This document shows positions 56,164 to 64,000 of a stretch of 64,000 nucleotides of DNA, piece by piece. The stretch covers positions 248,001 through 312,000 of the forward strand of contig NZ_BCTT01000005.1 of NCBI RefSeq assembly GCF_001590905.1, read 5' to 3'. The DNA is from Serratia grimesii NBRC 13537. Its GTDB lineage: Bacteria; Pseudomonadota; Gammaproteobacteria; Enterobacterales; Enterobacteriaceae. The position numbers and the translations under genes are program-made. Under the pieces are notes generated by a model. It searched no databases and was not told the DNA's origin. It was given only the letters and a program-made list of their open reading frames with translations. Position 1 is the stretch's first letter, and every line of letters starts with the position of its first letter.

Positions 56164-56837
56164 CAAACAGTCCTTTTCTTCAAATAGCTTACCAGCGCCG
56201 AGGCGGCGAGACTGATAACAAAGTAGACAAAGCCGGCAAACAGGATCATTTCGACCTGTGTACCGTCGCGCTCACCGATGGTGGAAGCGGTACGGAAGAA
56301 GTCAGCCAGGCTCAGTACATACACCAGAGAGGTATCCTGGAAGAGTACGATGCCTTGGGTCAGCAGCAGCGGCACCATGGCGCGGAACGCTTGCGGCAAG
56401 ATCACCAGCCTCATGGATTGCCAGTGGGTCATACCTAATGCCAGCGCTGCTGAGGACTGACCGCGCGAAATACTGATAATGCCGGCACGGATAATTTCCG
56501 AGTAATAGGCCGCTTCAAACAGGGAAAAGGCTACCATAGCCGAGATCAGGCGAATATCGGTTTTCGGTGATAAGCCTAGAACCTGTTGTAATAAGCTTGG
56601 AACAACAAGATAGAACCACAGCAACACCATAACCAATGGCACTGAGCGGAACAGGTTGACGTACACGGCAGCGAACCAACTGATCGGCTTGAACGGCGAC
56701 AGTCGCATGACGGCGAGAATGGTGCCCCAAAGGATACCAACAACGATGGCGGTCACGGTGATCTTCAACGTGATGACCAGACCCTGCAGGAGATAGGGGA
56801 AGCTTGGGACAATGGATGCCCAGTCAAATTCGTACAT
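56163..56837 (-). CDS. gltK: Glutamate/aspartate ABC transporter permease GltK
   Basis: A 224-aa permease. N-terminal [23 protein letters not shown] loop [37 protein letters not shown]. Forms the channel with GltJ. Start and stop overlap the neighbouring genes by one or a few bases. Confidence 0.97.
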   Translation of the reverse strand: MYEFDWASIVPSFPYLLQGLVITLKITVTAIVVGILWGTILAVMRLSPFKPISWFAAVYVNLFRSVPLVMVLLWFYLVVPSLLQQVLGLSPKTDIRLISAMVAFSLFEAAYYSEIIRAGIISISRGQSSAALALGMTHWQSMRLVILPQAFRAMVPLLLTQGIVLFQDTSLVYVLSLADFFRTASTIGERDGTQVEMILFAGFVYFVISLAASALVSYLKKRTV

Positions 56838-57577
56838 TATTTACTCCCCATATTGCCGGGCAACTGCACTTTTCTTTCTACCAAACGCATAAGCAGCATG
56901 ATGACGGCATTGATGCCGATATAGGCCAGCGTAATTGCGGTAAAGGATTCATAGGCATGCGCTGAGTAATCGAGCAATTTGCCCGCTTGGGCAGCCATGT
57001 CGACTAATCCGATAGTGGAAGCGATGGCGGAGTTTTTGACCAGGTTGAGCATTTCCGAGGTCATCGGCGGCACAATCACCCGGTAAGCATTCGGTAACAG
57101 CACGTAGCGATAGGTTTGTGGCAACGTCAGGCCCATAGCCAGCCCGGCAGCTCTCTGGCCGCGTGGCAGTGACTGGATGGCGGCACGAACCTGCTCGCAC
57201 ACACGTGCAGCCGTAAACAGCCCAAGGCACAGCATTGAAGAAACAAAGAACTGCACGTTAGGATCGAGTTCAGTTTTGAACCACATGCCGATGTTGGTAG
57301 GCAGCAGTTCCGGGATCACCAGATACCAGGTAAAGAATTGTACGATCAGCGGCACATTACGGAACAATTCAACGTAACAGGTGCCAAGGGTGGAAAGAAA
57401 GCGGTTGGGTACGGTACGCAAGATACCGAATAGCGAACCGACAAAGAAAGCGATAATCCACGCACAGACGGAGAGGGCTACCGTTACCTGAAAGCCAGAC
57501 CAAATCCAGCCGAGATAAGTGGTATTCCCAAACGGGGCCTGCTGCAGAAAGATACCCCAGTTCCAATCTATTGACAT
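56837..57577 (-). CDS. gltJ: Glutamate/aspartate ABC transporter permease GltJ
   Basis: A 246-aa permease. EAA loop [38 protein letters not shown]. Start ATG at 57577, GGAG upstream. A gap of 212 bases from gltI holds the probable SroC small RNA. Confidence 0.97.
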   Translation of the reverse strand: MSIDWNWGIFLQQAPFGNTTYLGWIWSGFQVTVALSVCAWIIAFFVGSLFGILRTVPNRFLSTLGTCYVELFRNVPLIVQFFTWYLVIPELLPTNIGMWFKTELDPNVQFFVSSMLCLGLFTAARVCEQVRAAIQSLPRGQRAAGLAMGLTLPQTYRYVLLPNAYRVIVPPMTSEMLNLVKNSAIASTIGLVDMAAQAGKLLDYSAHAYESFTAITLAYIGINAVIMLLMRLVERKVQLPGNMGSK

Positions 57578-57594
57578 AACAAACTCCGTTAAGC

Positions 57595-57760
57595 GGGCGC
57601 AGAGCGCCTAAAGATTGATGACTATTCAACGCCGATGGCCCCGCGGCCAGTCGGGCTGACTTATGTGTGCGGGCATCAGTGGTTCGTTATAGGGGAAAAT
57701 GCGAGAGGGGAACGGCCTCCCGCATTCCTGTCTGTCCCAGTCATCAACAGGGCTGGTTTG
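57595..57760 (-). ncRNA. sroC: Probable SroC small RNA in the gltI-gltJ intergenic region
   Basis: In E. coli SroC is processed from the gltI-gltJ intergenic RNA and acts as a decoy for GcvB. Here the 212-base gap is conserved in position, and on the minus strand it carries GACTGGGACAGACAGGAA, a GCGGGAGGCCG hairpin region and GGCCGCGGGGCC. These resemble SroC as I recall it. The ends are approximate. Confidence 0.5.
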
Positions 57761-57789
57761 GCCTGGTGGCCGCCGCAGCTCTTGTTCTA

Positions 57790-58686
57790 TTAGTTCAATG
57801 CTTTATCGTTAGGTTCTTTGAACAATTTCTTCATGTCGTCTGACAGTTCGAAGTTCATGTTGAGGTTCTTTGGTGGGATAGGTTGTTTGAACCACTTATC
57901 GAACCATTTTGTTGCTTCACCTGAAGTCTGTGCCTGAGCGATAGTGTCATCGACCAGTTTTTTGAACTCAGGATCGTCTTTACGCAGCATACAGCCGTAG
58001 GCTTCTTGAGATTGCGGCGTTCCAAGAATTTCCCATTGGTCCGGTTTCTTCGCTTTCGCGCGCTCACCTGCCAGCAGGGCGTCATCCATCATAAAGGCCA
58101 CGGCACGGCCGCTTTCCAGGGTACGGAATGAGTCACCGTGGTCTTTGGCGCTGATGATGCGCATGTTCATTTTGTTGCTGTCGTTCAGCTTATTGAGCAG
58201 CACTTCAGAGGTGGTACCAGACGTCACGACGACCGGTTTACCTGCCAGATCTTTGAAATCTTTAATGTCAGAGCCTTTTTTCACCAACAGGCGGGTGCCG
58301 ACCACGAAGATGGTGTCGGAAAAGGCGGCCTGTTTTTGGCGCTCAAGGTTGTTAGTGGTTGAGCCACACTCGAAATCAAAGGTCCCGTTTTGCAGCAGCG
58401 GAATACGGTTCTGTGACGTTATTGGCAACATTTTTACCTGCAGGTTAGGCAGGTTCAGTTTTTTCTTAACAGCATCAACGATTTGGTTGGAGTAGTCCTG
58501 GGAGTAACCCACAACTTTCTGCTGGTTGTCGTAGTAGGAGAACGGCACTGATGATTCGCGGTGGCCGACAACGATCACGCCGTTATCTTTGATTTTCTTC
58601 AGCGTACCGGTCAGTTCTTCCGCATGGGCTACGCTACCCGCCATACCGATCAGCAGTAACGATAACGCCAATTTACGCATTTGCAT
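57790..58686 (-). CDS. gltI: Glutamate/aspartate ABC transporter binding protein GltI
   Basis: A 298-aa periplasmic binding protein. Signal peptide ends VAHAEEL. Start at 58686 with AAGGAG 10 bases upstream; a longer in-frame start at 58740 is without site. Mature protein matches GltI (LTGTLKKIKDNGVIVVGHRESSVPFSYYD). A CA-rich leader (CCACCACAACAGC) at about 58700-58715 could be a GcvB target. Confidence 0.97.
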   Translation of the reverse strand: MQMRKLALSLLLIGMAGSVAHAEELTGTLKKIKDNGVIVVGHRESSVPFSYYDNQQKVVGYSQDYSNQIVDAVKKKLNLPNLQVKMLPITSQNRIPLLQNGTFDFECGSTTNNLERQKQAAFSDTIFVVGTRLLVKKGSDIKDFKDLAGKPVVVTSGTTSEVLLNKLNDSNKMNMRIISAKDHGDSFRTLESGRAVAFMMDDALLAGERAKAKKPDQWEILGTPQSQEAYGCMLRKDDPEFKKLVDDTIAQAQTSGEATKWFDKWFKQPIPPKNLNMNFELSDDMKKLFKEPNDKALN

Positions 58687-59110
58687 GGTCCAACTCCTTT
58701 GCTGTTGTGGTGGCTCAAATTCAAAGAGCATCAGATTCAAAATGGAGGTCTATTGCTTAAGTTATAAAGATAGTCTTAGTACTGATAACCGTTAGAAAAT
58801 AGCCGATTGTGAACGGATTGAAACTAAAATGTTTCATTTTTTGAGACGCCACGCGCACCAAATTAATGCAACAAAATCTCAATGCACCTATATGGTGCCG
58901 CTCATGCTCTCGAGTTGTGCACAAGTGCGACAAAGCGTCAGTAAAAGTAAATCGGTCATCAATTACAGAGTAATTAAAGCAAGGAGTGTGCCAGAAACGT
59001 TGATTTAGCAATGGTTTATGTCAGCCGGGTTTCAAACTGTGACGATATGAGAGGTTATGGAAAAGCGGGGCATTGAGGCGGGGGCGTGCCAACGGCAACG
59101 CCCCACGGGA
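58687..59110. other. lnt-gltI intergenic region
   Basis: About 424 bases. Holds the gltI promoter; a possible -35 TTATCA and -10 TATAAC, 16 bases apart, lie near 58755-58785 on the minus strand. It includes a CA-rich leader just ahead of gltI, and a GGGGCG/CGCCCC hairpin near 59080-59104 after the lnt stop. Confidence 0.4.
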
Positions 59111-60640
59111 TTATTTACGACGCAGTTTGAGGATCAGCGCCAGGCCACCGAGCAGTAAAGTAATTGTCCACAATGGCGTGGCGCCAAAGCGGGCATAAGG
59201 TGTGATGCCGGTGGTTGGTGTCATTTTCACTTCTAGTACCTTACGGGTGAACTGCGGAATCTCCGCGATCACCTCGCCGTTAGCGTCAACGGCGGCAGTG
59301 ACACCATTGTTGGTACTGCGCAATAGCGGACGGCCCAACTCCAGAGCACGCATACGCGCCATCTGGAAGTGCTGCCACGGGCCGATAGAATGGCCGAACC
59401 AGGCGTCATTGGATATGGTCAACAGGAAGTTGGTATCCGGACGGAAGTTATCGCGAACCTGTTGGCCCAAGACAATTTCATAACAGATCGCCGCAGTCAG
59501 GTTATATCCCTTCACACTGAGCTGTGGCTGGACATAATCGCCACGGCTGAAGGAAGACATGGGTAGATCAAAGAATGGGGCCAGTGGGCGTAACAACGTC
59601 TCCAGCGGGACAAATTCGCCGAACGGCACTAAATGGTGCTTGTTGTAGCGGTCTTTGGCCGGGTAGGTATAGGGTGTGGGTTCGCCCAATACAATGGCGC
59701 TGTTGTAAATTTGCTGCCCCTGCGGTGTTGCACGCACGTCAACAATGCCGGTGATCAGGCTGCTGTTTTTTGCACGCATCAGATCATCCATCATGGTCAG
59801 GAAACCATTCTGGCTGGCTTCATAGTCAGGGATGGCGGATTCCGGCCAGATGATGATCGGCGCTTTGCCCACATAAGGGCGCGTTTCATCCAGATAGGTC
59901 TGTAATGTGCTGACCAGCGCCTTCGGATCCCATTTCATCGACTGGGCGATGTTGCCCTGAACCATCGCGACGTTGACTGCTTTGTCCGGCTGTGGGGTAA
60001 ACCAGTGCAATTGGCGCAGTGGCCACGGTAACAGCAGCAGCGCGATGGCAACCACCGCTGGCGTGATACGGCGCTGATTCACGGCATACACCAGCAGCCC
60101 GGCGATCGCCATCAGAATAAAGGTGATGGTATCGACCCCCATCAGCGGGGCGATGCCTTTTAACGGCCCGTTGAGCTGGCTGTAGCCGAACTGTAGCCAA
60201 GGGAAACCGGTCAGTACCCAACCACGCAGAAACTCGGTCACTTGCCACAATACCGGCGCGGCAATGGCCAGGCGGTACCAACGGGTGGCAGGCCACAGTC
60301 GTGCCAGCAGCCCGGCAAACAGCCCGGTATACAGCGACAAATAGGCGGCCAGTAACGCGACCAGGAAAATATTAACGGAGAAGGGCATGCCACCGAAGTC
60401 GGCAATGCTGACGTAAACCCAGTTAATGCCCGTACCGAATAGACCGAAGCCCCAACAGAAACCAAGTAAAGCGGACTGTTTGGTTGTGCGATTCAGGGTA
60501 ACGGCCAGCAGGCCAAACAAGGAGACAATGGCCGCAGGCCAGATATCGTAAGGAGAAAATGCCAGCGTACCGCTGGCACCGGTCAACAGCGCCAGTAGGG
60601 CGCGAACCCACTGGCGTTCAAGGAAAGAGGCTTTAGCCAT
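59111..60640 (-). CDS. lnt: Apolipoprotein N-acyltransferase Lnt
   Basis: A 509-aa inner membrane enzyme that adds the third acyl chain to lipoproteins. N-terminal TMs (about residues 10-210) then a periplasmic nitrilase-like domain: catalytic Glu in [10 protein letters not shown], Lys in [15 protein letters not shown], and Cys in [10 protein letters not shown]. Final TM near the C-terminus. It starts 7 bases after corC. Confidence 0.96.
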   Translation of the reverse strand: MAKASFLERQWVRALLALLTGASGTLAFSPYDIWPAAIVSLFGLLAVTLNRTTKQSALLGFCWGFGLFGTGINWVYVSIADFGGMPFSVNIFLVALLAAYLSLYTGLFAGLLARLWPATRWYRLAIAAPVLWQVTEFLRGWVLTGFPWLQFGYSQLNGPLKGIAPLMGVDTITFILMAIAGLLVYAVNQRRITPAVVAIALLLLPWPLRQLHWFTPQPDKAVNVAMVQGNIAQSMKWDPKALVSTLQTYLDETRPYVGKAPIIIWPESAIPDYEASQNGFLTMMDDLMRAKNSSLITGIVDVRATPQGQQIYNSAIVLGEPTPYTYPAKDRYNKHHLVPFGEFVPLETLLRPLAPFFDLPMSSFSRGDYVQPQLSVKGYNLTAAICYEIVLGQQVRDNFRPDTNFLLTISNDAWFGHSIGPWQHFQMARMRALELGRPLLRSTNNGVTAAVDANGEVIAEIPQFTRKVLEVKMTPTTGITPYARFGATPLWTITLLLGGLALILKLRRK

Positions 60641-60647
60641 GTTTAAT

Positions 60648-61526
60648 TTAGTCTTCCAGTTTCGGTTGCGGAGAATCGTCCGGAATTTTTACATGAACCT
60701 GGATGATACGTCGACTGTCGGCCATCGCAACTTTAAATAGGTAACCTTCGATTTCAATGGTTTCCCCCCGCGCAGGCAGATGACCGAAGGCTTGCATCAC
60801 CAGACCACCGATGGTGTCGACCTCGTCATCACTGAAGTGAGTGCCGAAGGCTTCATTGAAGTCTTCAATCGGTGCCAACGCACGCACGGTATACATGTGA
60901 CGGCTGAGCTGGCGGATATCCAGATCGTCTTCGTCATCATATTCATCTTCAATTTCGCCGACAATCAGCTCCAGAATGTCTTCGATAGTGACCAGGCCGG
61001 ATACGCCGCCGAATTCATCAATGACAATGGCCATGTGATAACGCTGGGAGCGGAACTCCTTCAGCATCCGGTCAACTCGCTTACTTTCCGGCACCACCAC
61101 TGCGGTGCGCAGCACTTTGTCGATGCTAAATGCTTCAGATTCTGCCCGCATAAACGGCAGCAGATCCTTGGCCATCAAAATGCCTTCGATGTGATCTTTA
61201 TCTTCGCTGATCACCGGGAAGCGCGAGTGGGCGGATTCAATAATCACGTCCAGGCACTCTTCCAGCGTTTGGTTGCGCTTGAGCGTCACCATCTGGGAGC
61301 GCGGAATCATGATGTCGCGCACGCGCTGCTCGGCGATATCCATCACGCCTTCCAGCATGTCTCGGGTATCGGGATCGATCAGGTCGTTTTGCTCGGAATC
61401 ACGGATCAGCTCTACCAGATCACCACGGTTTTTGGGTTCGCCGTGGAACAGCTGGTTAAGGATAAGAGTAAAGAACCCCTTCTTGGGACTGGGGCTGTCA
61501 TTGCTTTGTGAATGGTCGTCGCTCAT
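60648..61526 (-). CDS. corC: CBS-domain protein CorC/YbeX
   Basis: A 292-aa soluble protein with two CBS domains ([26 protein letters not shown] and [48 protein letters not shown]) and a C-terminal CorC/HlyC domain. Implicated in Mg2+/Co2+ homeostasis and ribosome function. Follows ybeY by about 84 bases, with a hairpin (ACAGCCCC/GGGGCTGT, 61575-61595) between them. Confidence 0.95.
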   Translation of the reverse strand: MSDDHSQSNDSPSPKKGFFTLILNQLFHGEPKNRGDLVELIRDSEQNDLIDPDTRDMLEGVMDIAEQRVRDIMIPRSQMVTLKRNQTLEECLDVIIESAHSRFPVISEDKDHIEGILMAKDLLPFMRAESEAFSIDKVLRTAVVVPESKRVDRMLKEFRSQRYHMAIVIDEFGGVSGLVTIEDILELIVGEIEDEYDDEDDLDIRQLSRHMYTVRALAPIEDFNEAFGTHFSDDEVDTIGGLVMQAFGHLPARGETIEIEGYLFKVAMADSRRIIQVHVKIPDDSPQPKLED

Positions 61527-61610
61527 GGCGTTTTAGTTAACATCACTCATGTCAGAGTTAGGGGAGTCAGCGACAGCCCCATACAGGGGCTGTGGGGAAA
61601 TCAGCTGACG

Positions 61611-62084
61611 TCAGAGAGGGTCTTTTTCCGCCAGGTACGGGTCCGGGTAGCCCAGGCCGTGCATGATTTCGGTTTCCAAAGACTCCATTTCTTCGGCTTC
61701 ATCGTCTTCGATGTGGTCATACCCTAGCAGATGAAGGCTGCCGTGAACAACCATATGCGCCCAGTGCGCTTCCAGTGCCTTCTCTTGCTCAACCGCTTCC
61801 TGTTCAACGACCTGACGACAGATGATCAAATCGCCAAGCAGCGGTAGCTCGATACCCGGTGGGGCTTCGAACGGGAATGACAGCACATTGGTGGGTTTGT
61901 CCTTACCGCGATAAGTCAGGTTTAATTCGTTGCTTTCGGCCTCGTCTACCAGGCGAATGGTCACTTCGGCCTCTTCTTGAAACTGCGGTAGCACACCTTC
62001 CAGCCAGCGCTGGAAGGTGGCCTCGTCTGGCAGACCGTTACTGTCTGCACAGGCAATCTGCAGATCCAAAATCACCTGACTCAT
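61611..62084 (-). CDS. ybeY: Endoribonuclease YbeY
   Basis: A 157-aa metal-dependent RNase for rRNA maturation. Zinc motif [15 protein letters not shown] (H-G-x-L-H-L-x-G-Y-D-H) is intact. Overlaps ybeZ stop by 4 bases. Confidence 0.97.
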   Translation of the reverse strand: MSQVILDLQIACADSNGLPDEATFQRWLEGVLPQFQEEAEVTIRLVDEAESNELNLTYRGKDKPTNVLSFPFEAPPGIELPLLGDLIICRQVVEQEAVEQEKALEAHWAHMVVHGSLHLLGYDHIEDDEAEEMESLETEIMHGLGYPDPYLAEKDPL

Positions 62085-63136
62085 GGTATCTCCTGCTCGG
62101 AGGCGATAGTCGCCTCGCGCTTACGTTGTTCGTTAATGGCGTCTTTGCGTTTCTGTTCGGCGGCTTCCCAGGCTTCATAGGCGATCACCACGCGGGCAAC
62201 GACCGGATGTCGCACCACATCTTCGCTGTGGAAGAAGTTGAAGCTCAGCTCTTCGACGTCCGCCAGCACTTCCATCGCGTGGCGCAGGCCGGATTTTTGG
62301 TTGCGTGGCAGGTCTACCTGCGTCACGTCACCGGTAATCACCGCTTTTGAGTTGAAGCCGATACGCGTCAGGAACATCTTCATCTGTTCGATGGTGGTGT
62401 TCTGGCTTTCATCAAGGATGATAAACGCATCGTTGAGGGTACGACCGCGCATATAGGCCAGCGGCGCAACTTCAATCACATTGCGTTCAATCAGCTTTTC
62501 TACACGCTCGAAGCCCAGCATTTCAAACAGGGCGTCGTACAAAGGGCGCAGGTAAGGATCGACCTTTTGACTCAGATCCCCGGGCAGGAAGCCCAGTTTT
62601 TCACCGGCCTCGACGGCAGGACGAGTCAGCAGAATACGACGAATGTCCTGACGTTCCAGTGCATCTACCGCGGCAGCAACCGCCAGATAGGTCTTACCGG
62701 TCCCCGCAGGGCCGATGCCGAAGGTAATGTCATGATCGAGAATATTGGCGATGTACTGTGCCTGGTTCGGCGTACGCGGTTTCACCATGCCACGTTTGGT
62801 TTTAATGGTGACGGCTTTACCGTAATCCGGCACGCTGTCAGCAACCTGTTCCAGCACCCGACTTTCTTTGATAGCCAGATGAATCTGTTCCGGATCGATA
62901 TCCGGAATGACACCGCGGATAGGGGAGGTGTCCACATACAGGTGGCGCAGAATATCGGCGGCGGCAACCACGCACGGGTTCTTGCCAATCAGCTTAAAAC
63001 GATTGTCACGGCGGTTGATCTCAATACCCAACCGGCGTTCGAGTTGTTTGATGTTCTCATCAAACGGGCCGCACAGGCTGAGTAATCGCTTATTGTCTGC
63101 CGGCTCTAACAAAATTTCTTGTGTTGCGACGTTCAA
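62081..63136 (-). CDS. ybeZ: PhoH-like ATPase YbeZ
   Basis: A 351-aa PhoH-family ATPase. Walker A GPAGTGKT, Walker [10 protein letters not shown]; matches E. coli YbeZ over its length. Start set at TTG 63136 ([23 protein letters not shown]), with GAGGA about 7 bases upstream; an upstream TTG at 63148 is less likely. Works with YbeY. Confidence 0.95.
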   Translation of the reverse strand: MNVATQEILLEPADNKRLLSLCGPFDENIKQLERRLGIEINRRDNRFKLIGKNPCVVAAADILRHLYVDTSPIRGVIPDIDPEQIHLAIKESRVLEQVADSVPDYGKAVTIKTKRGMVKPRTPNQAQYIANILDHDITFGIGPAGTGKTYLAVAAAVDALERQDIRRILLTRPAVEAGEKLGFLPGDLSQKVDPYLRPLYDALFEMLGFERVEKLIERNVIEVAPLAYMRGRTLNDAFIILDESQNTTIEQMKMFLTRIGFNSKAVITGDVTQVDLPRNQKSGLRHAMEVLADVEELSFNFFHSEDVVRHPVVARVVIAYEAWEAAEQKRKDAINEQRKREATIASEQEIP

Positions 63137-63305
63137 ACTATTCCTCAAGGCTCATATCGGGCCTGGTTGATTTTCGGTACGCGCATTCAGGGCAAAACCT
63201 GAGGTTCTCTACCTTGAATTATTCATGGTGCGACGCACTGGCGCAAGTTTACCCATGATCTATCTGTGCGCCGACGGCGAAATTCAAGGGCTGATAGAGG
63301 AAAAA

Positions 63306-63324
63306 CGCGGCCTAAACAGCCGCG
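63306..63324 (-). terminator. Terminator after the yjdM-like gene
   Basis: CGCGGC/GCCGCG stem followed on the minus strand by five T. Confidence 0.75.
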
Positions 63325-63351
63325 TAATAACGTGAGAATAATGTCTGCGGA

Positions 63352-63687
63352 TCAGTTCTTTTTCACGAACTCGGATTTCAGCTTCATTTGACCAAACCCA
63401 TCGATCTTACAGTCGATGTTGTGGTCGCCTTCCACCAGGCGGATGTTCTTCACCTTGGTGCCAATCTTCAGCATTGAAGAGCTACCTTTGACCTTCAGAT
63501 CTTTTACCACGGTCACGGCGTCGCCGTCGGCCAGCAGGTTGCCGTTGGCATCTTTGACAATCAGTGCATCGTTGTCTTCTGCTGGGGCGCTGTCGCTCCA
63601 CTCGTGGGCACATTCAGGACAGATGAACATGGCGTTGTCCTGATAGGTGTATTCGGAGTTGCACTTCGGGCAGTGTGGGAGTTGCAT
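63352..63687 (-). CDS. yjdM: YjdM/PhnA-like zinc-ribbon protein
   Basis: A 111-aa protein with a zinc ribbon ([12 protein letters not shown] and CPECAHEW) and the PhnA/YjdM C-terminal domain ([67 protein letters not shown]). Cellular role unclear (the old link to phosphonate use is doubtful). GAGGCGAC precedes the ATG. In E. coli it lies elsewhere; here it is between miaB and ybeZ. Confidence 0.9.
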   Translation of the reverse strand: MQLPHCPKCNSEYTYQDNAMFICPECAHEWSDSAPAEDNDALIVKDANGNLLADGDAVTVVKDLKVKGSSSMLKIGTKVKNIRLVEGDHNIDCKIDGFGQMKLKSEFVKKN

Positions 63688-63726
63688 GTTATGTCGCCTC
63701 TTTAATCAAAAAAATAAAAAAAGAAA

Positions 63727-63748
63727 ATTGCCGGGCGCGTGGCCCGAC
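63727..63748 (-). terminator. miaB terminator
   Basis: On the minus strand CGGGC cacgc GCCCG is followed by a long T-rich stretch (CAATTTTCTTTTTTT) just after the miaB stop. Confidence 0.7.
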
Positions 63749-63825
63749 AGAGAAATAATAAGGATAAACATTATCGTGGCGGCGGGAAGCGCGACCGCCA
63801 CGTTTAGCGCCAGGCGAAAACAGCG

Positions 63826-64000
63826 TTAGGGTTGGTAGATGCCGACACCCAGAGCGTTTTCTTTGCGGGTACGGGCGATCACCGACTGCGGGGATTCATG
63901 TACGCGCAGATCCATCTGCTGTTCGGTACGCACCACTGCGCCACGCAGTGAGTTGGTCAAGACTTCGGTGATTTCCACATCGACGAACTGGCCGATCATG
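63826..64000 (-). CDS. miaB: tRNA-2-methylthio-N6-dimethylallyladenosine synthase MiaB, C-terminal end
   Basis: The last 57 codons, [23 protein letters not shown] and [16 protein letters not shown], are the TRAM domain and C-terminus of MiaB. The gene continues beyond the window. Confidence 0.93.
   Translation of the reverse strand, partial: MIGQFVDVEITEVLTNSLRGAVVRTEQQMDLRVHESPQSVIARTRKENALGVGIYQP

Overview
The window reads as a piece of an enterobacterial chromosome, most like Serratia or a close Yersiniaceae relative. This is inferred from gene order (cspE - crcB - tatE - lipA - lipB - ybeD - dacA - rlpA - mrdB - mrdA - rlmH - rsfS - nadD - holA - lptE - leuS - ybeL - rihA - gltLKJI - lnt - corC - ybeY - ybeZ - miaB), protein similarity to Escherichia coli orthologues, and a Yersinia/Serratia-type palindromic repeat. 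No database search was possible; every family name comes from motifs, length and context.

Region 1 (1-11941) is the right-hand part of an integrated island. It is visibly AT-richer from about 7600 on. It ends in a 45-bp copy of the 3' half of a tRNA-Arg(UCU)-type gene (11897-11941), next to a tyrosine integrase, an AlpA-type regulator and an inovirus-Gp2/YagK-type protein. The cargo is a tight operon (808-7594): a mini GrpE-like protein, an 830-aa Hsp70-family ATPase, an AAA+ ATPase, a single-pass membrane protein and a protein whose N-terminus looks like a J-domain without HPD. A YfjP-type GTPase lies divergently at the left edge. This is the best candidate for an undescribed system: a self-contained Hsp70 machine on a mobile element. 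Just outside the att copy lies the C-terminal remnant of a different integrase, so the tRNA site was probably used before.

Region 2 (12.2-21.7 kb) holds an unknown gene, a VIT/CCC1-type transporter and a head-to-tail cluster for the cell envelope: GT39-like glycosyltransferase, MscS-type channel, an Omp85-like barrel with a one-base frameshift, a second barrel protein, another Omp85-like barrel, and a DUF4056-like secreted protein. Five of these six start within or very near the previous stop codon or follow at short spacing, so they are likely one functional unit.

Region 3 (21.7-33.6 kb) is ordinary accessory chromosome: aldo-keto reductase with a divergent LysR regulator, a WrbA-like flavodoxin, a MASE1-GGEEF cyclase, two YnfU-like zinc-ribbon proteins, a cold-shock-domain protein, and a minus-strand cluster (M20 amidohydrolase, flavin monooxygenase, GNAT, ABC permease and ATPase) that matches the Bacillus yxe pathway for S-(2-succino)cysteine salvage but lacks the binding protein. 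Several orphan intrinsic terminators here hint at small RNAs.

Region 4 (33.9-64 kb) is the conserved core. It serves fluoride resistance (crcB with a well-matching fluoride riboswitch), Tat export, lipoate synthesis, rod-shape peptidoglycan synthesis (mrdA, mrdB, rlpA, dacA), ribosome-associated factors (rlmH, rsfS, ybeY), NAD synthesis, LPS transport (lptE), leucyl-tRNA synthesis, glutamate/aspartate uptake (with a probable SroC sRNA between gltI and gltJ) and lipoprotein maturation (lnt). Compared with E. coli, cobC and the hscC/djlB/djlC chaperone cluster are absent from their usual positions, and a yjdM-like gene sits between miaB and ybeZ.
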